DNA of 64,000 nt. Origin: CBDFMG01 sp965221205 [NCBI: bacterium] (GTDB lineage Bacteria > SM23-31). Each line of letters opens with the position of its first letter. The first letter of the stretch is position 1. Both the position numbers and the translations under genes were made by a program. The stretch lies in the NCBI GenBank assembly GCA_965221205.1, contig OZ244870.1, positions 1,426,001-1,490,000 of the forward strand, in the 5' to 3' direction. Shown one piece after another: positions 8,881-19,164 of this stretch. The notes beneath the pieces are model-generated. The model made no database searches and was not told the DNA's origin. It saw only the letters and a list, made by a program, of their open reading frames with translations.

Positions 8881-10170
8881 ATGTCGAATAAAAATGTCAT
8901 TATAGCCCAATCGGGTGGTCCAACAACTGTTATAAATAATACACTCCGGGGAATTATCGAAACCTGCAAAATGTTTCCGAACAAATTCAGTAAAATTTAT
9001 GGCGGTTATCATGGTATCGAAGGGATTCTCAAAGAAGAACTGATTAATATTTCTGCTCAAAGTAATGAAGAAATTCAATTACTTAGAACAACTCCTGCTT
9101 CTGGATCTATCGGTACATGTCGATATAAATTAAAGAATAATCAGAAGGAAGATTTTAATCGAATCATTGAAGTGTTTAAGACTCACAACATCGGATATTT
9201 TTTCTATATTGGTGGGAATGATTCTATGGATACTGCTCATAAAGTTGCACAACTTGCACACGATCAGGGCCTTGATGTAACAGTAGTAGGTGTGGCAAAA
9301 ACGATTGACAATGATCTTGGTGATTCCCAATTTAAATTGATAGATCATACCCCAGGCTACGGCAGTATTGCGCGGTATTGGGCTTATTATATACAAAATG
9401 TGAATGAAGAAAATCTTGGATCCAGTCCTTCTGATCCTGTTATGGTGATTCAAGTAATGGGGAGAAAAATTGGATTCATTCCGGCCTCTGCTCGACTTGC
9501 CGACTGTAATAGAGAACTACCACTCCAGATTTATATGCCGGAATCCAGTTTAAGCATTGATGAAGCCACTGATACTATAAACGATGGACTCAATAAGAAC
9601 GGGAGAGTCATTGTTGTTATTAGCGAAGGATTTGATGTTGGAAGTATTAAGAAAGTAAAAGATTCCTTTGGACATACACAATATGGTTCAAGTGCAATAT
9701 CCGCTCAACAGCTGCTTGTAAATCATCTCAACACGGTTGGAATAAATGCCCACGGTTCTGCCCGAGGGCAAATTTCAGGAACTGACCAGCGTAATGCTAT
9801 GATTTATGCTTCAACGATCGATCTTGACGAGTCATATAAAATTGGTCAGAATGCAGTCGTGATTGCAGTTAATCACGGTACAGGATTTATGTCAACTATT
9901 CTCCGCAAAAACGGATTTATTTATGATGTTGAATATGATAGAGTATTATTAGAAACTGTAGCAAATTCAGAACGGAAATTTCCCGAACACTGGATCGCTT
10001 CGAACAGAATCGACGTAACGGATGATTTCATCAAATATGCACTCCCCTTAATCGGTGAAGATTGGGTGAGCATACCCTTAATAAATGGAGTACAGCGATT
10101 CACACGTTTCGAGAAAATATTTGCTGATCAAAAACTGCCTCAATACATACCTCAAGCTTATCGACATTGA
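8881..10170 (+). CDS. Pyrophosphate-type 6-phosphofructokinase
   Basis: 429 residues of the phosphofructokinase superfamily, interconverting fructose 6-phosphate and fructose 1,6-bisphosphate in glycolysis. IIAQSGGPTTVINNTLRG is the N-terminal nucleotide loop. GGNDS (about residue 110) and KTIDND (about 139) have Asp and Lys where ATP-dependent enzymes have Gly (GGDGS, GTIDND), the two diagnostic positions of PPi-dependent enzymes. MGRKIGFIPA is the substrate-binding MGR segment. It begins 41 bases after the racemase gene with only a weak ribosome site. PPi use is inferred from these residues. Confidence 0.9.
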   Translation: MSNKNVIIAQSGGPTTVINNTLRGIIETCKMFPNKFSKIYGGYHGIEGILKEELINISAQSNEEIQLLRTTPASGSIGTCRYKLKNNQKEDFNRIIEVFKTHNIGYFFYIGGNDSMDTAHKVAQLAHDQGLDVTVVGVAKTIDNDLGDSQFKLIDHTPGYGSIARYWAYYIQNVNEENLGSSPSDPVMVIQVMGRKIGFIPASARLADCNRELPLQIYMPESSLSIDEATDTINDGLNKNGRVIVVISEGFDVGSIKKVKDSFGHTQYGSSAISAQQLLVNHLNTVGINAHGSARGQISGTDQRNAMIYASTIDLDESYKIGQNAVVIAVNHGTGFMSTILRKNGFIYDVEYDRVLLETVANSERKFPEHWIASNRIDVTDDFIKYALPLIGEDWVSIPLINGVQRFTRFEKIFADQKLPQYIPQAYRH

Positions 10171-10204
10171 TATACACTGAATAGTATTATGGAGATTATT
10201 GGCG

Positions 10205-11092
10205 ATGTCTGATCCTCAGGCTGGATTGAAAGAACTAAAACCTGAACATGATTTTTTAGTTGCAATAGATTCGGATGGATGTGCTTTTGATTCAATGGGA
10301 ATAAAACATAAAGAATGTTTTATTCCAAATATAATAAAATTTTGGAATCTTCAACCGGTTTCGAAATATGCGCGTGCGGCCGCTGAATTTGTGAATCTGT
10401 ACTCAAAATGGCGGGGAACGAACCGTTTTCCAGCGTTGGTTAAAGTCTTTGAATTACTTCTTGATTGGCAGGATGTTAAAAATCGAAATGCTGAAATTCC
10501 CTCCACTCTTTCTTTGATCGAGTGGATTAATAAAGAAACTAAACTGAGTAATCTTAGTTTAAAAGCCGAAGTAGATAAATCAAATGATCAAGTATTAGAA
10601 AATGCTTTAAAGTGGAGCGAATCTGTAAACTCATCAATAGAAGATATTGTCCAGGGAATTCCCCCATTTCCTTATGTCCGTGAAAGTCTGAAGAAAATCA
10701 GTCAATGGGCGGATATTATCGTATGTTCGGCAACTCCTTATGACGCGTTGAAACGTGAATGGGAAGAACATGCTATTGCTGAATACGCAAAGGTCATCGC
10801 TGGTCAAGAAATGGGAAGCAAAAAAGAGCATATACATTTAGCCTTGAATGGAAAATATGATAAAAATAAAGTTTTAATGATCGGGGATGCACCTGGTGAT
10901 AAAAATGCAGCAAAATTGAATGACGTGTTCTTTTATCCAATTAATCCAGGGCGGGAAGCAATATCATGGAAATTGTTTTTTGATGAAGTGAGTGACACAT
11001 TTTTCAAAGGAAATTATACAATAAAACATGAATCAAGATTAATCGCTGATTTTGAAAAGCTTCTCCCCGAAATTCCACCCTGGAAAAAATAA
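10205..11092 (+). CDS. HAD superfamily hydrolase (sugar-phosphate phosphatase-like)
   Basis: 295 residues with the four HAD motifs: DSDGCAFDS (nucleophile and acid Asp, about residue 22), CSATPYD (motif II Ser/Thr, about 177), the SKKEH lysine (about 212), and MIGDAPGDKNAA (motif IV acidic pair, about 227). A large alpha-helical cap lies between motifs I and II. The substrate cannot be read from sequence; being last in the gnd-larA-pfp group suggests a phosphorylated sugar or acid. GGAG at 10191-10194 favours ATG 10205 over TTG 10199. Confidence 0.85.
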   Translation: MSDPQAGLKELKPEHDFLVAIDSDGCAFDSMGIKHKECFIPNIIKFWNLQPVSKYARAAAEFVNLYSKWRGTNRFPALVKVFELLLDWQDVKNRNAEIPSTLSLIEWINKETKLSNLSLKAEVDKSNDQVLENALKWSESVNSSIEDIVQGIPPFPYVRESLKKISQWADIIVCSATPYDALKREWEEHAIAEYAKVIAGQEMGSKKEHIHLALNGKYDKNKVLMIGDAPGDKNAAKLNDVFFYPINPGREAISWKLFFDEVSDTFFKGNYTIKHESRLIADFEKLLPEIPPWKK

Positions 11093-11136
11093 CATAAAAC
11101 ATTGCTCGAACGCAAAATCGTAAACGATAATATTAT

Positions 11137-11151
11137 CTTTTCGAAGAAAAG
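11137..11151 (+). terminator. Short hairpin between convergent operons (possible terminator)
   Basis: CTTTTC and GAAAAG form a perfect 6-bp stem with a GAA loop, followed by TTGTTATTT. It lies between the HAD gene (+) and dctM (-). A 12-bp palindrome, GATAATATTATC, lies just upstream. The stem is short and AT-rich, so terminator function is uncertain. Confidence 0.35.
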
Positions 11152-11159
11152 TTGTTATT

Positions 11160-12437
11160 TCACCGAGCGAAAAATTCCGGTAAAAAGAGTACAAGGTCCG
11201 GAAAAAGAGCAAGTAATAGAGCTATTACAAACATAATACCCACAAAAGGCAAAACGGTCTTGGAAACACTATGTATTGTTTCGCCGGAAATCGAACATGC
11301 AATAAATAAGGTGACACCGACCGGTGGAGTTGCAAGCCCTATAGCAAGAACAAACACCATTAAAACACCGAAATGAATTGGATTAACTCCAACTTGGACA
11401 ACAGCGGGCAGTAATATCGGTACAAGTATTATCAATGCTGGAGTAGGATCAAGAAATGTCCCAATTGCAAGCAAAAAAAAGCATATAAATATCAGTAATA
11501 TAGTTTGGTTTTGCGAAACTATGAGAAGTAGTTCGACAACTTTTTGGGGAATTTGCTCACTTGCTATTATCCATGCAAAACTGAACGAGGTTGCTATGAG
11601 TAGCATGGACAAAGATGTTTTAACGGCAGTATCAAGAAAGATTGCAGATAGGTCTCTTAGTTTTAGCTTTTTATAGACAAAAAATCCAAGAATAAAACCA
11701 TAAAACACGGCTAGTATTGCAGCTTCGGTTGGTGTAACGATCCCTCCGAATATTCCACCTAAAATAATCACGGGCATCATAAATGCAATGATTGAATCCT
11801 TGAACGAAAGGGCAATTGATTTCAGGCTCTGTTTTTGTCGTACAGGGTAATTGTTTTTTTTAGCAATAAAATACATTACGAACATAAGAGCAAAACCGAC
11901 AATAATCCCCGGAATAATACCTCCCAAAAATAAATCGCCGATTGAAGCCGAGCCGACAACACCGAAAATAATCATCGGAATACTTGGTGGAATTATAACT
12001 CCTATAGAACCGGCTGCTGCCTGTACCGATGTTGCAACAGGTTTGTCATATGAGTTCTTTATCATTGCTGGTATCAATACCGCACCGATTGCAGCTGTGG
12101 CCGCTGCTGCTGCACCACTCATGCTTGCGAAGAGCATCGCAGCCAGTATACATACCATTCCAATGCCACCGCTAATGTGCCCGATAACATTATCTGCAAA
12201 TTTGATCAATTGTGACGATATACCACCATGTTCCATTAAGGAACCTGCAAGCATGAAGAAGGGAAGTGCCATTAACGGAAATGAATCGCATGCGACAAAC
12301 ATGCGCTGGGCTAACAATGTTAATGGGATATCGCCGGCAAAAAGCAGTGCAATAAGTGATGTAAGCCCGATCGAAAATGCTATGGGAACGTTAATGGTAA
12401 AGAAAAACAGAAGACTGAGTACTAGAATAATTTCCAT
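11160..12437 (-). CDS. dctM: TRAP transporter large permease subunit
   Basis: 425 residues, hydrophobic throughout with about 12 membrane segments, typical DctM length. It catalyses sodium-coupled uptake of an organic acid or sugar acid with DctQ and the binding protein. Signatures include PLMALPFFMLAGSLMEHGGI, MSGAAAAATAAIGAVLIPAM and the IIPPSIPMI segment. It is last in a minus-strand operon: LamG, GH95, dctP, dctQ, dctM. The substrate is not evident; location after a fucosidase suggests a sugar or sugar acid derived from the same glycan. Confidence 0.95.
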   Translation of the reverse strand: MEIILVLSLLFFFTINVPIAFSIGLTSLIALLFAGDIPLTLLAQRMFVACDSFPLMALPFFMLAGSLMEHGGISSQLIKFADNVIGHISGGIGMVCILAAMLFASMSGAAAAATAAIGAVLIPAMIKNSYDKPVATSVQAAAGSIGVIIPPSIPMIIFGVVGSASIGDLFLGGIIPGIIVGFALMFVMYFIAKKNNYPVRQKQSLKSIALSFKDSIIAFMMPVIILGGIFGGIVTPTEAAILAVFYGFILGFFVYKKLKLRDLSAIFLDTAVKTSLSMLLIATSFSFAWIIASEQIPQKVVELLLIVSQNQTILLIFICFFLLAIGTFLDPTPALIILVPILLPAVVQVGVNPIHFGVLMVFVLAIGLATPPVGVTLFIACSISGETIHSVSKTVLPFVGIMFVIALLLALFPDLVLFLPEFFAR

Positions 12438-12466
12438 ATTATTAATACCGGATCAACCAAAAACTC

Positions 12467-12934
12467 TTATTCTTTTTTGAGTGATGATATAATTTCCTTA
12501 ATAACATACATGCTCATAATAAATGATGAAAATGGTATTGCAGCATATGGAAAACTCATTGGTATTCTCATAGCGGGAGAATACTGAGTCCAATTTCTTA
12601 TTGTCAATTGGAAACCTTCAAACAATACCACACCAAGGAAACAAAGTATGAACCAACTACCCACTATTTTGAGAATGTGTTGAGACCTCGGTTTCAATTT
12701 TTTGACCACCATATCCACACCGAAGTGTGCATTTTTCTTTACCCCTGCCGCCGCACCCATGAGAGAAAGCCAAACAAACAGGTATCGCGCTAGCTCTTCT
12801 GACCAGGGAAGCGAATATTTTATGACATACCTGAACAATACCTGTAGGAAAATCACGATACTCATTAACGAAAGAAGGGAAAAAATAAAGTATTCTATAG
12901 TTTTATCGATTTTTCTGAACAATAGACTACCCAC
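12467..12934 (-). CDS. dctQ: TRAP transporter small permease subunit
   Basis: 155 residues with four predicted membrane segments and the typical DctQ core (YSLPWSEELARYLFVWLSLM, then GAAAGVKKNAHFGVD). It forms the membrane complex with DctM, whose gene starts 29 bases downstream. Length and motifs are normal. Confidence 0.95.
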   Translation of the reverse strand: MGSLLFRKIDKTIEYFIFSLLSLMSIVIFLQVLFRYVIKYSLPWSEELARYLFVWLSLMGAAAGVKKNAHFGVDMVVKKLKPRSQHILKIVGSWFILCFLGVVLFEGFQLTIRNWTQYSPAMRIPMSFPYAAIPFSSFIMSMYVIKEIISSLKKE

Positions 12935-13021
12935 ATAATTGTTGGATGAACATATTTTTCTTGATATTAGTAATTTCTGACTTTTTGTGAGTAAAAAACT
13001 ATATACTGCAAATTAATAAAA

Positions 13022-14008
13022 TTAGTTAATATTTCTTATTTTTTCAATAAATGAGCTATCAATAATCTCCTTGAAATCAGCATAGACTTCTTCAGATTTC
13101 ATTTTAAATGAGTCCAGAGAAGGGTGGTTAATTATAACTCCTTCATCCTCAAGTTTCATTAAAGAATCATTAGTCATATTTTTCACGATCTCGCGCTGGT
13201 AATCCCGTGCAGTCACAGCAGCATTTTGAATGATGATTTTGTGCTCATCGGATAAACCATCAAAAAACAGTTTACTCACCATAAATGGTGCTGGATTGTA
13301 AAAATGTTGTGTTAAAGTGTAGAACTTTGTTAACTGCCAGAATCCAAATGTGTAAAATGAGTTCGGATCGTTTTCTGCTCCGTCTATAACACCCTGCTGA
13401 AGCGCAGAGAAAACTTCACCCGAGGCCATTGGCGTTGCCTGTGCACCAAAGGCGTTGAACGTTTCAATATGGATAGGATTTTCCATTACACGTATCTTCA
13501 ATCCTGTTAAATCGGCAAGAGTATTAACCGGCGTTTTTGTGAAAACACTTCTTGTTCCTGCTGACCAGAATGCGAGTATCTTTATACCAAAATCCTCAGT
13601 CTTTGATGCAATTTCTCGTCCGACAGATCCATCCAATACTTTCGCTGCATGTTCATTATCTCGGAATATATACGGAAAATCAAAAACCATTAATTCTGGC
13701 ACCCAGGAGCTCAGGGGCGCATTTGATGTGGGTGCTATTTGAATAGTTCCAATTTGTAATCCCTCAATTATGTCCCGTTCATTTCCAAGTTGAGTGCTTG
13801 GATATATGTTAACTTGTATCTCATTATCTGTCTCAGTTTCAACGATATTCTTAAATTTTAGCAAACCAAGTTGAAAAGGATGATCGATCGCTGTAACATG
13901 AGCGGCTTTCAGGATTATTTTACCATCATTTGAACTACAGCCAAAACCAATAATAAAAAAGAGAATAACCACGGATAGCATCGATTTTGCAAATGGGGAC
14001 TTTTTCAT
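13022..14008 (-). CDS. dctP: TRAP transporter solute-binding protein (DctP family)
   Basis: 328 residues. The N-terminus is a signal peptide with a possible lipobox ending FGCSS (Cys about 24), so it may be a lipid-anchored binding protein. The mature part is of the DctP fold: AAHVTAIDHPFQLGLLKF near the start, the conserved LTGLKIRVMENPIHIETFNA region with the ligand-binding Arg, and GVIDGAENDPNSFYTF. It lies 51 bases after GH95 and 87 before dctQ. An AGAGGAT ribosome site precedes ATG. Confidence 0.93.
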   Translation of the reverse strand: MKKSPFAKSMLSVVILFFIIGFGCSSNDGKIILKAAHVTAIDHPFQLGLLKFKNIVETETDNEIQVNIYPSTQLGNERDIIEGLQIGTIQIAPTSNAPLSSWVPELMVFDFPYIFRDNEHAAKVLDGSVGREIASKTEDFGIKILAFWSAGTRSVFTKTPVNTLADLTGLKIRVMENPIHIETFNAFGAQATPMASGEVFSALQQGVIDGAENDPNSFYTFGFWQLTKFYTLTQHFYNPAPFMVSKLFFDGLSDEHKIIIQNAAVTARDYQREIVKNMTNDSLMKLEDEGVIINHPSLDSFKMKSEEVYADFKEIIDSSFIEKIRNIN

Positions 14009-14059
14009 TCTATCCTCTTAAAAGTTGGACAAAAAAAGTATTAATATTTTAAGATTAGA

Positions 14060-16492
14060 TCATCTTCTGTTCACCGTAAGCAGGTATTGTTTTCCGAGTT
14101 GAGTTTCAAACTCAATGGTTGCATTGCCTGATTTTCTTATCGGTACAGCCTGGTTATCAGATTTCACTTCGACTTCCCCTTTTACACTAATTTTGCATGT
14201 ATTACCTGTATTGGAGATTATCGTAGCCGAAGTAAGATTCCCGTATTTCCAAGAGAAGTCCACTTCAAATCCGCCTCGTGCCCTGAGACCTGTAATAGAG
14301 CCTTCAGACCACTCTTTTGGCAACGCTGGCAGCATTCTGATAATACCATTCTGACTTTGTAATAACATTTCAGCAATAGCCGCTGTAGAGCCGAGATTTC
14401 CGTCTATTTGAAAAGGATTAAGCTCAGTAAAGAGATTCGGATTAACATTTGAAGCAAGCATTTTCTTAAAGATCGATAATGCACGGTCGCCATTTTGCAA
14501 CCGAGACCAGCAGGCAGCTCTCCAGGCCATGCCCCATGCCATACGTGCCATGTCACCTCTGCGGTCTAATGATATTTTAGCTGCTTCAGCTAAATCGGGA
14601 GTCAATTCCGGCGAAATCTGAGTTCCCGGAAATAATGCGAACAGGTGGGAAATGTGCAGTTGATTAGGATCTGGCTCTTCATAATCTTCCATCCATTCTT
14701 GCAACTGACCATATTTTCCGATTTTCACACCAGGTAAGCGCTTCAATGCGAAAATGAGTTCATCACGAAAATCAATGTCAACATTTAAAAGATTACTTGC
14801 TTCAATACATTTTTTGAACAACTCATTTGTAATTTGAATATCCATTGAAGGTGCCATGCTTATTCTTCCGAATTCTCTATCAGGGAGAAAATATGAGTTT
14901 TCAGGTGACATTGAGGGACCCGTTACTAAATTTCCATGAGGATCTTCCACAAGATTATCAAGTAGAAATTCTGCCGCTTCTTTCATGACGGGATATGCTT
15001 TCTGGGCAAGAAAATTTTTGTCCATTCCGAAGGCATAATGTTCCCACAGATGAAGACTAAGCCACGCTCCTCCCATAGGCCATAGCCCCCATTGCGCTGC
15101 ATCTACCGGAGCGGCATTCCCCCAGATATCGGTATTGTGGTGTGCTACAAAACCTCTCGAACCATACATGATTTTCGCTGTACGACGACCTGTTTCCCTG
15201 ATAACATTAATTAAATCAAACAATGGCAGATGGCATTCCTTTAAATTTGTAACCTCAATGGGCCAGTAATTCATTTCCGCATTAATATTTAATGTCCACT
15301 TACTACCCCATTCAGGATATAGTTGATCATTCCAAATTCCTTGTAAATTTGCTGGCAATGTTCTAGGGCGTGAGGAGGAAATTAGCAGATACCTACCGAA
15401 TTGAAACAGTAATGCAACCAGTTGTGGATCGTCCTCTTCAAGAGCAGATTTAATGCGATTATCAGTTGGCTGTTCTATCTTTGCAGTTTCACCCAAATTG
15501 ATTGTCACACGATGAAACAGGTTCTGATAATCTGATACATGATCCTCTTGTAAATTTTCAGAAGATTTTTCCTTGACATCATCAATATATTTTTTTGTTA
15601 ATGCCTGAGGGTCACCCTTAATATCATTTCTGTTTTTAAAACTTGTTGCTGCAGCGAATATCAAGGTGACCGTATTGGCATTTCGTACATGAATCTGATT
15701 TTTAGATGAATATTTGGAACCATCTTCTGTTGTTATATGTAATCGACCCTCAAATTTCATCCCTTTTCCATCCCATATTGCATTCTCAGGCTGGAGAGCC
15801 AGACGTTTTCCTTGCTGGCCAAATAACCGCAACACATTGTTTTCTACTGATTGTGTTTCAGTATCCGGTTGAGGGCTCGTTAGTGATGCATCAAAAGATA
15901 TTTTTCCGGGCTCATCACTGGTAAGGCGAATAACAATGACTTGATCAACTGCCGATGAAAAAATCTCACGGGTAAATGTAACACCATCAATTTTATACCT
16001 TATTTTTACAATTGCCCGGTTGAGATCAAGTTCTCTATGATATTCGGTGAAACTATGATGTCCGTGAAACTGGATATAAAGGTCACCTAAAGGTTGGTAG
16101 GAGTGAAGCTGCCTCGGTATACCTATCATAGAGCTGTCTGCCAGCTCAAAAGCATCCTTATGCTTCCCCTCAAATAGCAGACTTCGGATCTTAGGAAGAT
16201 TTTCTAAAGATTTCGGATTATTCCTGTCTACATAGTCACCCGACCAAAAAGTGTCTTCATTAAGTTGAATATGCTCTGTTTGAACAGAGCCGTATATCAT
16301 TCCACCAAGACGACCATTCCCAACAGGGAGAGCTTCCGTCCATATCCCTGCAGGTTGTTGGTACCAGAGGATGTTGCTTCTATCAATATCGTCAGTTTGA
16401 AATGGAAATGTCGAAAGAACACCTGCGTTTGCACATATTCCGGTAATAATTATGCAATATTCTATGACGAATATTTTGATCAACTTTTTCAT
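14060..16492 (-). CDS. GH95 family alpha-L-fucosidase-like glycoside hydrolase
   Basis: 810 residues, normal for GH95, with a signal peptide (ends near ICANAG). The N-terminal beta domain opens with [20 protein letters not shown] (from about residue 40). The (alpha/alpha)6 catalytic part has [10 protein letters not shown] (about 405), carrying the two conserved Asn; TGPSMSPEN (about 527), carrying the catalytic Glu; and FQIDGNLG (about 695), carrying the conserved Asp. GH95 enzymes invert alpha-1,2-L-fucosides or, in some members, alpha-L-galactosides. It is probably periplasmic or extracellular. It lies between the LamG gene (46 bases) and dctP, so released sugar may feed the TRAP system. 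Confidence 0.93.
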   Translation of the reverse strand: MKKLIKIFVIEYCIIITGICANAGVLSTFPFQTDDIDRSNILWYQQPAGIWTEALPVGNGRLGGMIYGSVQTEHIQLNEDTFWSGDYVDRNNPKSLENLPKIRSLLFEGKHKDAFELADSSMIGIPRQLHSYQPLGDLYIQFHGHHSFTEYHRELDLNRAIVKIRYKIDGVTFTREIFSSAVDQVIVIRLTSDEPGKISFDASLTSPQPDTETQSVENNVLRLFGQQGKRLALQPENAIWDGKGMKFEGRLHITTEDGSKYSSKNQIHVRNANTVTLIFAAATSFKNRNDIKGDPQALTKKYIDDVKEKSSENLQEDHVSDYQNLFHRVTINLGETAKIEQPTDNRIKSALEEDDPQLVALLFQFGRYLLISSSRPRTLPANLQGIWNDQLYPEWGSKWTLNINAEMNYWPIEVTNLKECHLPLFDLINVIRETGRRTAKIMYGSRGFVAHHNTDIWGNAAPVDAAQWGLWPMGGAWLSLHLWEHYAFGMDKNFLAQKAYPVMKEAAEFLLDNLVEDPHGNLVTGPSMSPENSYFLPDREFGRISMAPSMDIQITNELFKKCIEASNLLNVDIDFRDELIFALKRLPGVKIGKYGQLQEWMEDYEEPDPNQLHISHLFALFPGTQISPELTPDLAEAAKISLDRRGDMARMAWGMAWRAACWSRLQNGDRALSIFKKMLASNVNPNLFTELNPFQIDGNLGSTAAIAEMLLQSQNGIIRMLPALPKEWSEGSITGLRARGGFEVDFSWKYGNLTSATIISNTGNTCKISVKGEVEVKSDNQAVPIRKSGNATIEFETQLGKQYLLTVNRR

Positions 16493-16538
16493 TCTTTACT
16501 TTATCTCATTAATATTAGCAGGTTTTAACTACACAATA

Positions 16539-18674
16539 TCATTTTATCGGTACCAAGATAAGTTTCAAAGATTTATATGTAATCTTATTTATCCAGACAA
16601 TCAAGTCTCTGTCTTGTGATGTTTGTTGGTGGCCGACACGGAAGCCTTTACCTTTATCAACCGGCTCTCCATTCATGAACAAATCTACATCGGCATTTCC
16701 CCAGTTTTTGATGACAAACGAAGGATTGATAACAGGATGCTCTTCACTTCCAGCAAGTTCTAAATTTAACTCTGAAGGGCCTCCATTTTCGGGAGTGGAA
16801 AGTACATAGGCGCGCTGGTATTTATCATAGCCAATATTATTGAATCCGAAACTGCCAAGTGTTAATTCTGCCGGTTTGATCCACGAGCGTGCCAAAAGTG
16901 CCAGTTCTCCGGCTTTTTGTTCGGTAAGACCGTAAAGAGAAACAGACAGGTATGAATCGCCCTCACCTTTTACAACAAGAGGACGGCCTTCTGCCAGCGC
17001 GGTGTGAGATGGACGATCGATGCTCGTGACACTACGAGAGTCATTTGGTATCCGACTAACAGGCCAATGGTTTCTCCAGTGAAAATTCGACCATTCCTTC
17101 CGAACACCCCATGGATATTCAATGATTTCGCCGCCGGGTTCAAATATAATATACGGTTTATAATTTGCCTTCAGGTTCGTCATCTGGATATTGGCGTTTG
17201 CAGGTTTGTCATAGGGAGCAGGAGGCCCATTTTCCCATGAATAGGTATGAGTCTCACCATCCATATTCGCAAGGGTTAATGCTCCGATCTCGACATTGTC
17301 TTCTGGTTTTGTACCGGGCTGATTAAAGAATATTGTCTCCTGCCACTGATGAATGTTCTCATCCGCCCATAACACCTGTTTACGGACAACAACACGGTCG
17401 GGATAAATAGTAAAATACTCGTCTGCCCACGAACCCCAGCCAGTCTCAGGATTCTCGCCGGTAATCTGATACAGTATATTCGTTATCGCATAACGCCAGT
17501 GAACAACAATCCTGGCATCGTTGTTTTCAATGATTCTTACGTGTGAATACCTATTTTGTTTGTCCGCCATGTGTTCAGAACTGCCCCAGCCCGACCTGCC
17601 GCTCCACAATTCAATACTTTGATCACCCATCCACAGTCCGTTCTCAGTGACATAACTGGCACCATAGTTTACTCCTCTCCAGAAGACTACCTTAACCGGC
17701 GAATCATCAAATGTAACAACGACATCTGCATAGTCACCCGCTCTCCATAGCTCATCCCAGGTATTACTGTATTCAAGTTTTGTATAGTATGCACCAAATT
17801 CATTTTTGTTCTCAGAAACTGAGGGGAATGACCGCCATGACAAAGGCTGTGGTTCTTTCAGTGTGATAAGCCTAAACGATTTATTTACCTCATCAGGACT
17901 CAATGCCCTATTATAAAGCTTCACTTCGTCGATACGACCGTCAATGACCATGTTGGATAACGATTTTCGGGATGGTTCTCTGTTGGTGAACAAAGGGTAC
18001 ATCTTTTGGTGGCTTTTACCAATGAAGAGTTTCAATGTGTTTTTCGGCTGTGGGAGCAGTTTGCCTTCAGGTGTATAGACCGCTTCACCAACCGGCGACA
18101 TTGAACCTTGGAAAAATTGAGTTCCTGCTGCTTCCCCGTTGATATAAACAGTCAATCCTTTGCCTTGTTCAAAGGTGCCCGCAATATGTGTCCACCGTAA
18201 CAACGGGATCTTTGCATCGGAGACACATTTACGCCAATCATCATTGACCGCCACATGAAAGCCGACCTGACCCAAAGCATTGATACCAAAAAAATAACCC
18301 CCGCGATGGTCAACTTCATGAGACACGACAGCCGTCCAGTTCCAGGGGTATGTCTGCGGGGCTATCCAGGCTTCAATGGTGAAAGAACCTTCAAACATCG
18401 GGACATGATCAACTTCTCTGACAACATGGGTTGTATACCCGTCAAACTGTATTGAATTGCCGGTCACACCCCCGACATGCTTATAGTTACCCCGAAGAGA
18501 ATCTTCGATTTTGCTTGCTTTGTCAAATACGGTTTCACCCGAATTTTCGTCAAAACTCCACCAGGCTACCGGACCGGTCTCCTGCGCTGGTGCAGGGAGT
18601 ATTGAGAATAGTAAAATAAATACGATCACAACCTTGTGTATAAGAATATTGTACATTGCCTCTAACCACCGCAT
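16539..18674 (-). CDS. Secreted LamG-domain protein, copy 1
   Basis: 711 residues. A signal peptide (IVFILLFSILPAPAQ) is followed by a concanavalin-like LamG domain at about 35-265 (PVAWWSFDENSGETVFDKAS near the start, later VIDGRIDEVKLYNRALSPDE). The remaining 440 residues (with VFWRGVNYGASYVTENGLWM) belong to no family I can name; a glycan-binding or glycan-degrading role is inferred from context only. The first 512 or so residues are identical to the paralogue at 26528-28666; the last 200 have diverged except for islands. The start is uncertain: ATG 18674 has no good ribosome site, and ATG 18656 has GAGG very close. It is first gene of the TRAP/GH95 operon. Confidence 0.85.
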   Translation of the reverse strand: MRWLEAMYNILIHKVVIVFILLFSILPAPAQETGPVAWWSFDENSGETVFDKASKIEDSLRGNYKHVGGVTGNSIQFDGYTTHVVREVDHVPMFEGSFTIEAWIAPQTYPWNWTAVVSHEVDHRGGYFFGINALGQVGFHVAVNDDWRKCVSDAKIPLLRWTHIAGTFEQGKGLTVYINGEAAGTQFFQGSMSPVGEAVYTPEGKLLPQPKNTLKLFIGKSHQKMYPLFTNREPSRKSLSNMVIDGRIDEVKLYNRALSPDEVNKSFRLITLKEPQPLSWRSFPSVSENKNEFGAYYTKLEYSNTWDELWRAGDYADVVVTFDDSPVKVVFWRGVNYGASYVTENGLWMGDQSIELWSGRSGWGSSEHMADKQNRYSHVRIIENNDARIVVHWRYAITNILYQITGENPETGWGSWADEYFTIYPDRVVVRKQVLWADENIHQWQETIFFNQPGTKPEDNVEIGALTLANMDGETHTYSWENGPPAPYDKPANANIQMTNLKANYKPYIIFEPGGEIIEYPWGVRKEWSNFHWRNHWPVSRIPNDSRSVTSIDRPSHTALAEGRPLVVKGEGDSYLSVSLYGLTEQKAGELALLARSWIKPAELTLGSFGFNNIGYDKYQRAYVLSTPENGGPSELNLELAGSEEHPVINPSFVIKNWGNADVDLFMNGEPVDKGKGFRVGHQQTSQDRDLIVWINKITYKSLKLILVPIK

Positions 18675-19164
18675 TAAATGAAATGAGAATAATCACTCCG
18701 GAAATTATTATTATTCTAAATCTTTTTAGAACAATCATAATAACAAATTAAAACAATATCAAGCTCTTTATATTCTTTGAATCTGGAGATATGGTTTTTA
18801 ATACTATCCGTAATTGTCCGTAATTGTCCGGAAAATCCGTATTATTGAGGAAAATAATTGTTTTCCTCAATATTTATTCCTACTATTTTGTATTCCAATC
18901 TTAAACACTATTTTCTTACCGCCATTTTTATTTATTTCATTAACCACATTCCATTTTTATTATTGAGGTATTGCTTATGAAAATATTTATGAAATCATAC
19001 TTTTCTATCTTTGTTGTAATGTTCTTATTTCCGGGGCAGGTTTATTCTCAGAACACAGGTGAAATCAGAACCATACTCACGAATTGTAATGTGATCGATT
19101 GTACCGGAAATCCAATTATGGAAGATATGACCATCGTGATCACAGGCAATAGAATCACTGAAAT
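17139..19164. repeat. 2,026-bp direct repeat, copy 1
   Basis: Matches 27131-29156 at a constant offset of 9,992 bases, with no mismatch found in reading. It spans codons 1-512 of the LamG gene, the whole divergent promoter region and the first 62 codons of the amidohydrolase gene. Both edges fall inside coding sequence, where the paralogues abruptly become different. Confidence 0.95.
18675..18976. promoter_or_regulatory. Divergent control region of the LamG/TRAP operon and amidohydrolase, copy 1
   Basis: The 302 bases between two divergent genes hold three symmetric or repeated elements: inverted repeat TTCTAAA-TCTT-TTTAGAA at 18714-18731; a 10-base tandem (TCCGTAATTG twice, then TCCGG) at 18807-18831; and a 12-bp perfect inverted repeat TATTGAGGAAAA / TTTTCCTCAATA with a 6-base loop at 18843-18872. 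One-turn spacing and dyad symmetry suggest regulator binding, though the last could also act as a hairpin. The same region recurs unchanged at 28667-28968. GAGG at 18965-18968 is the amidohydrolase ribosome site. Confidence 0.6.

Noticed and set aside
11851-12480. 209-codon plus-strand reading opposite dctM
   Set aside because: It is antisense to a convincing TRAP permease and has low-complexity Ala/Ile composition.
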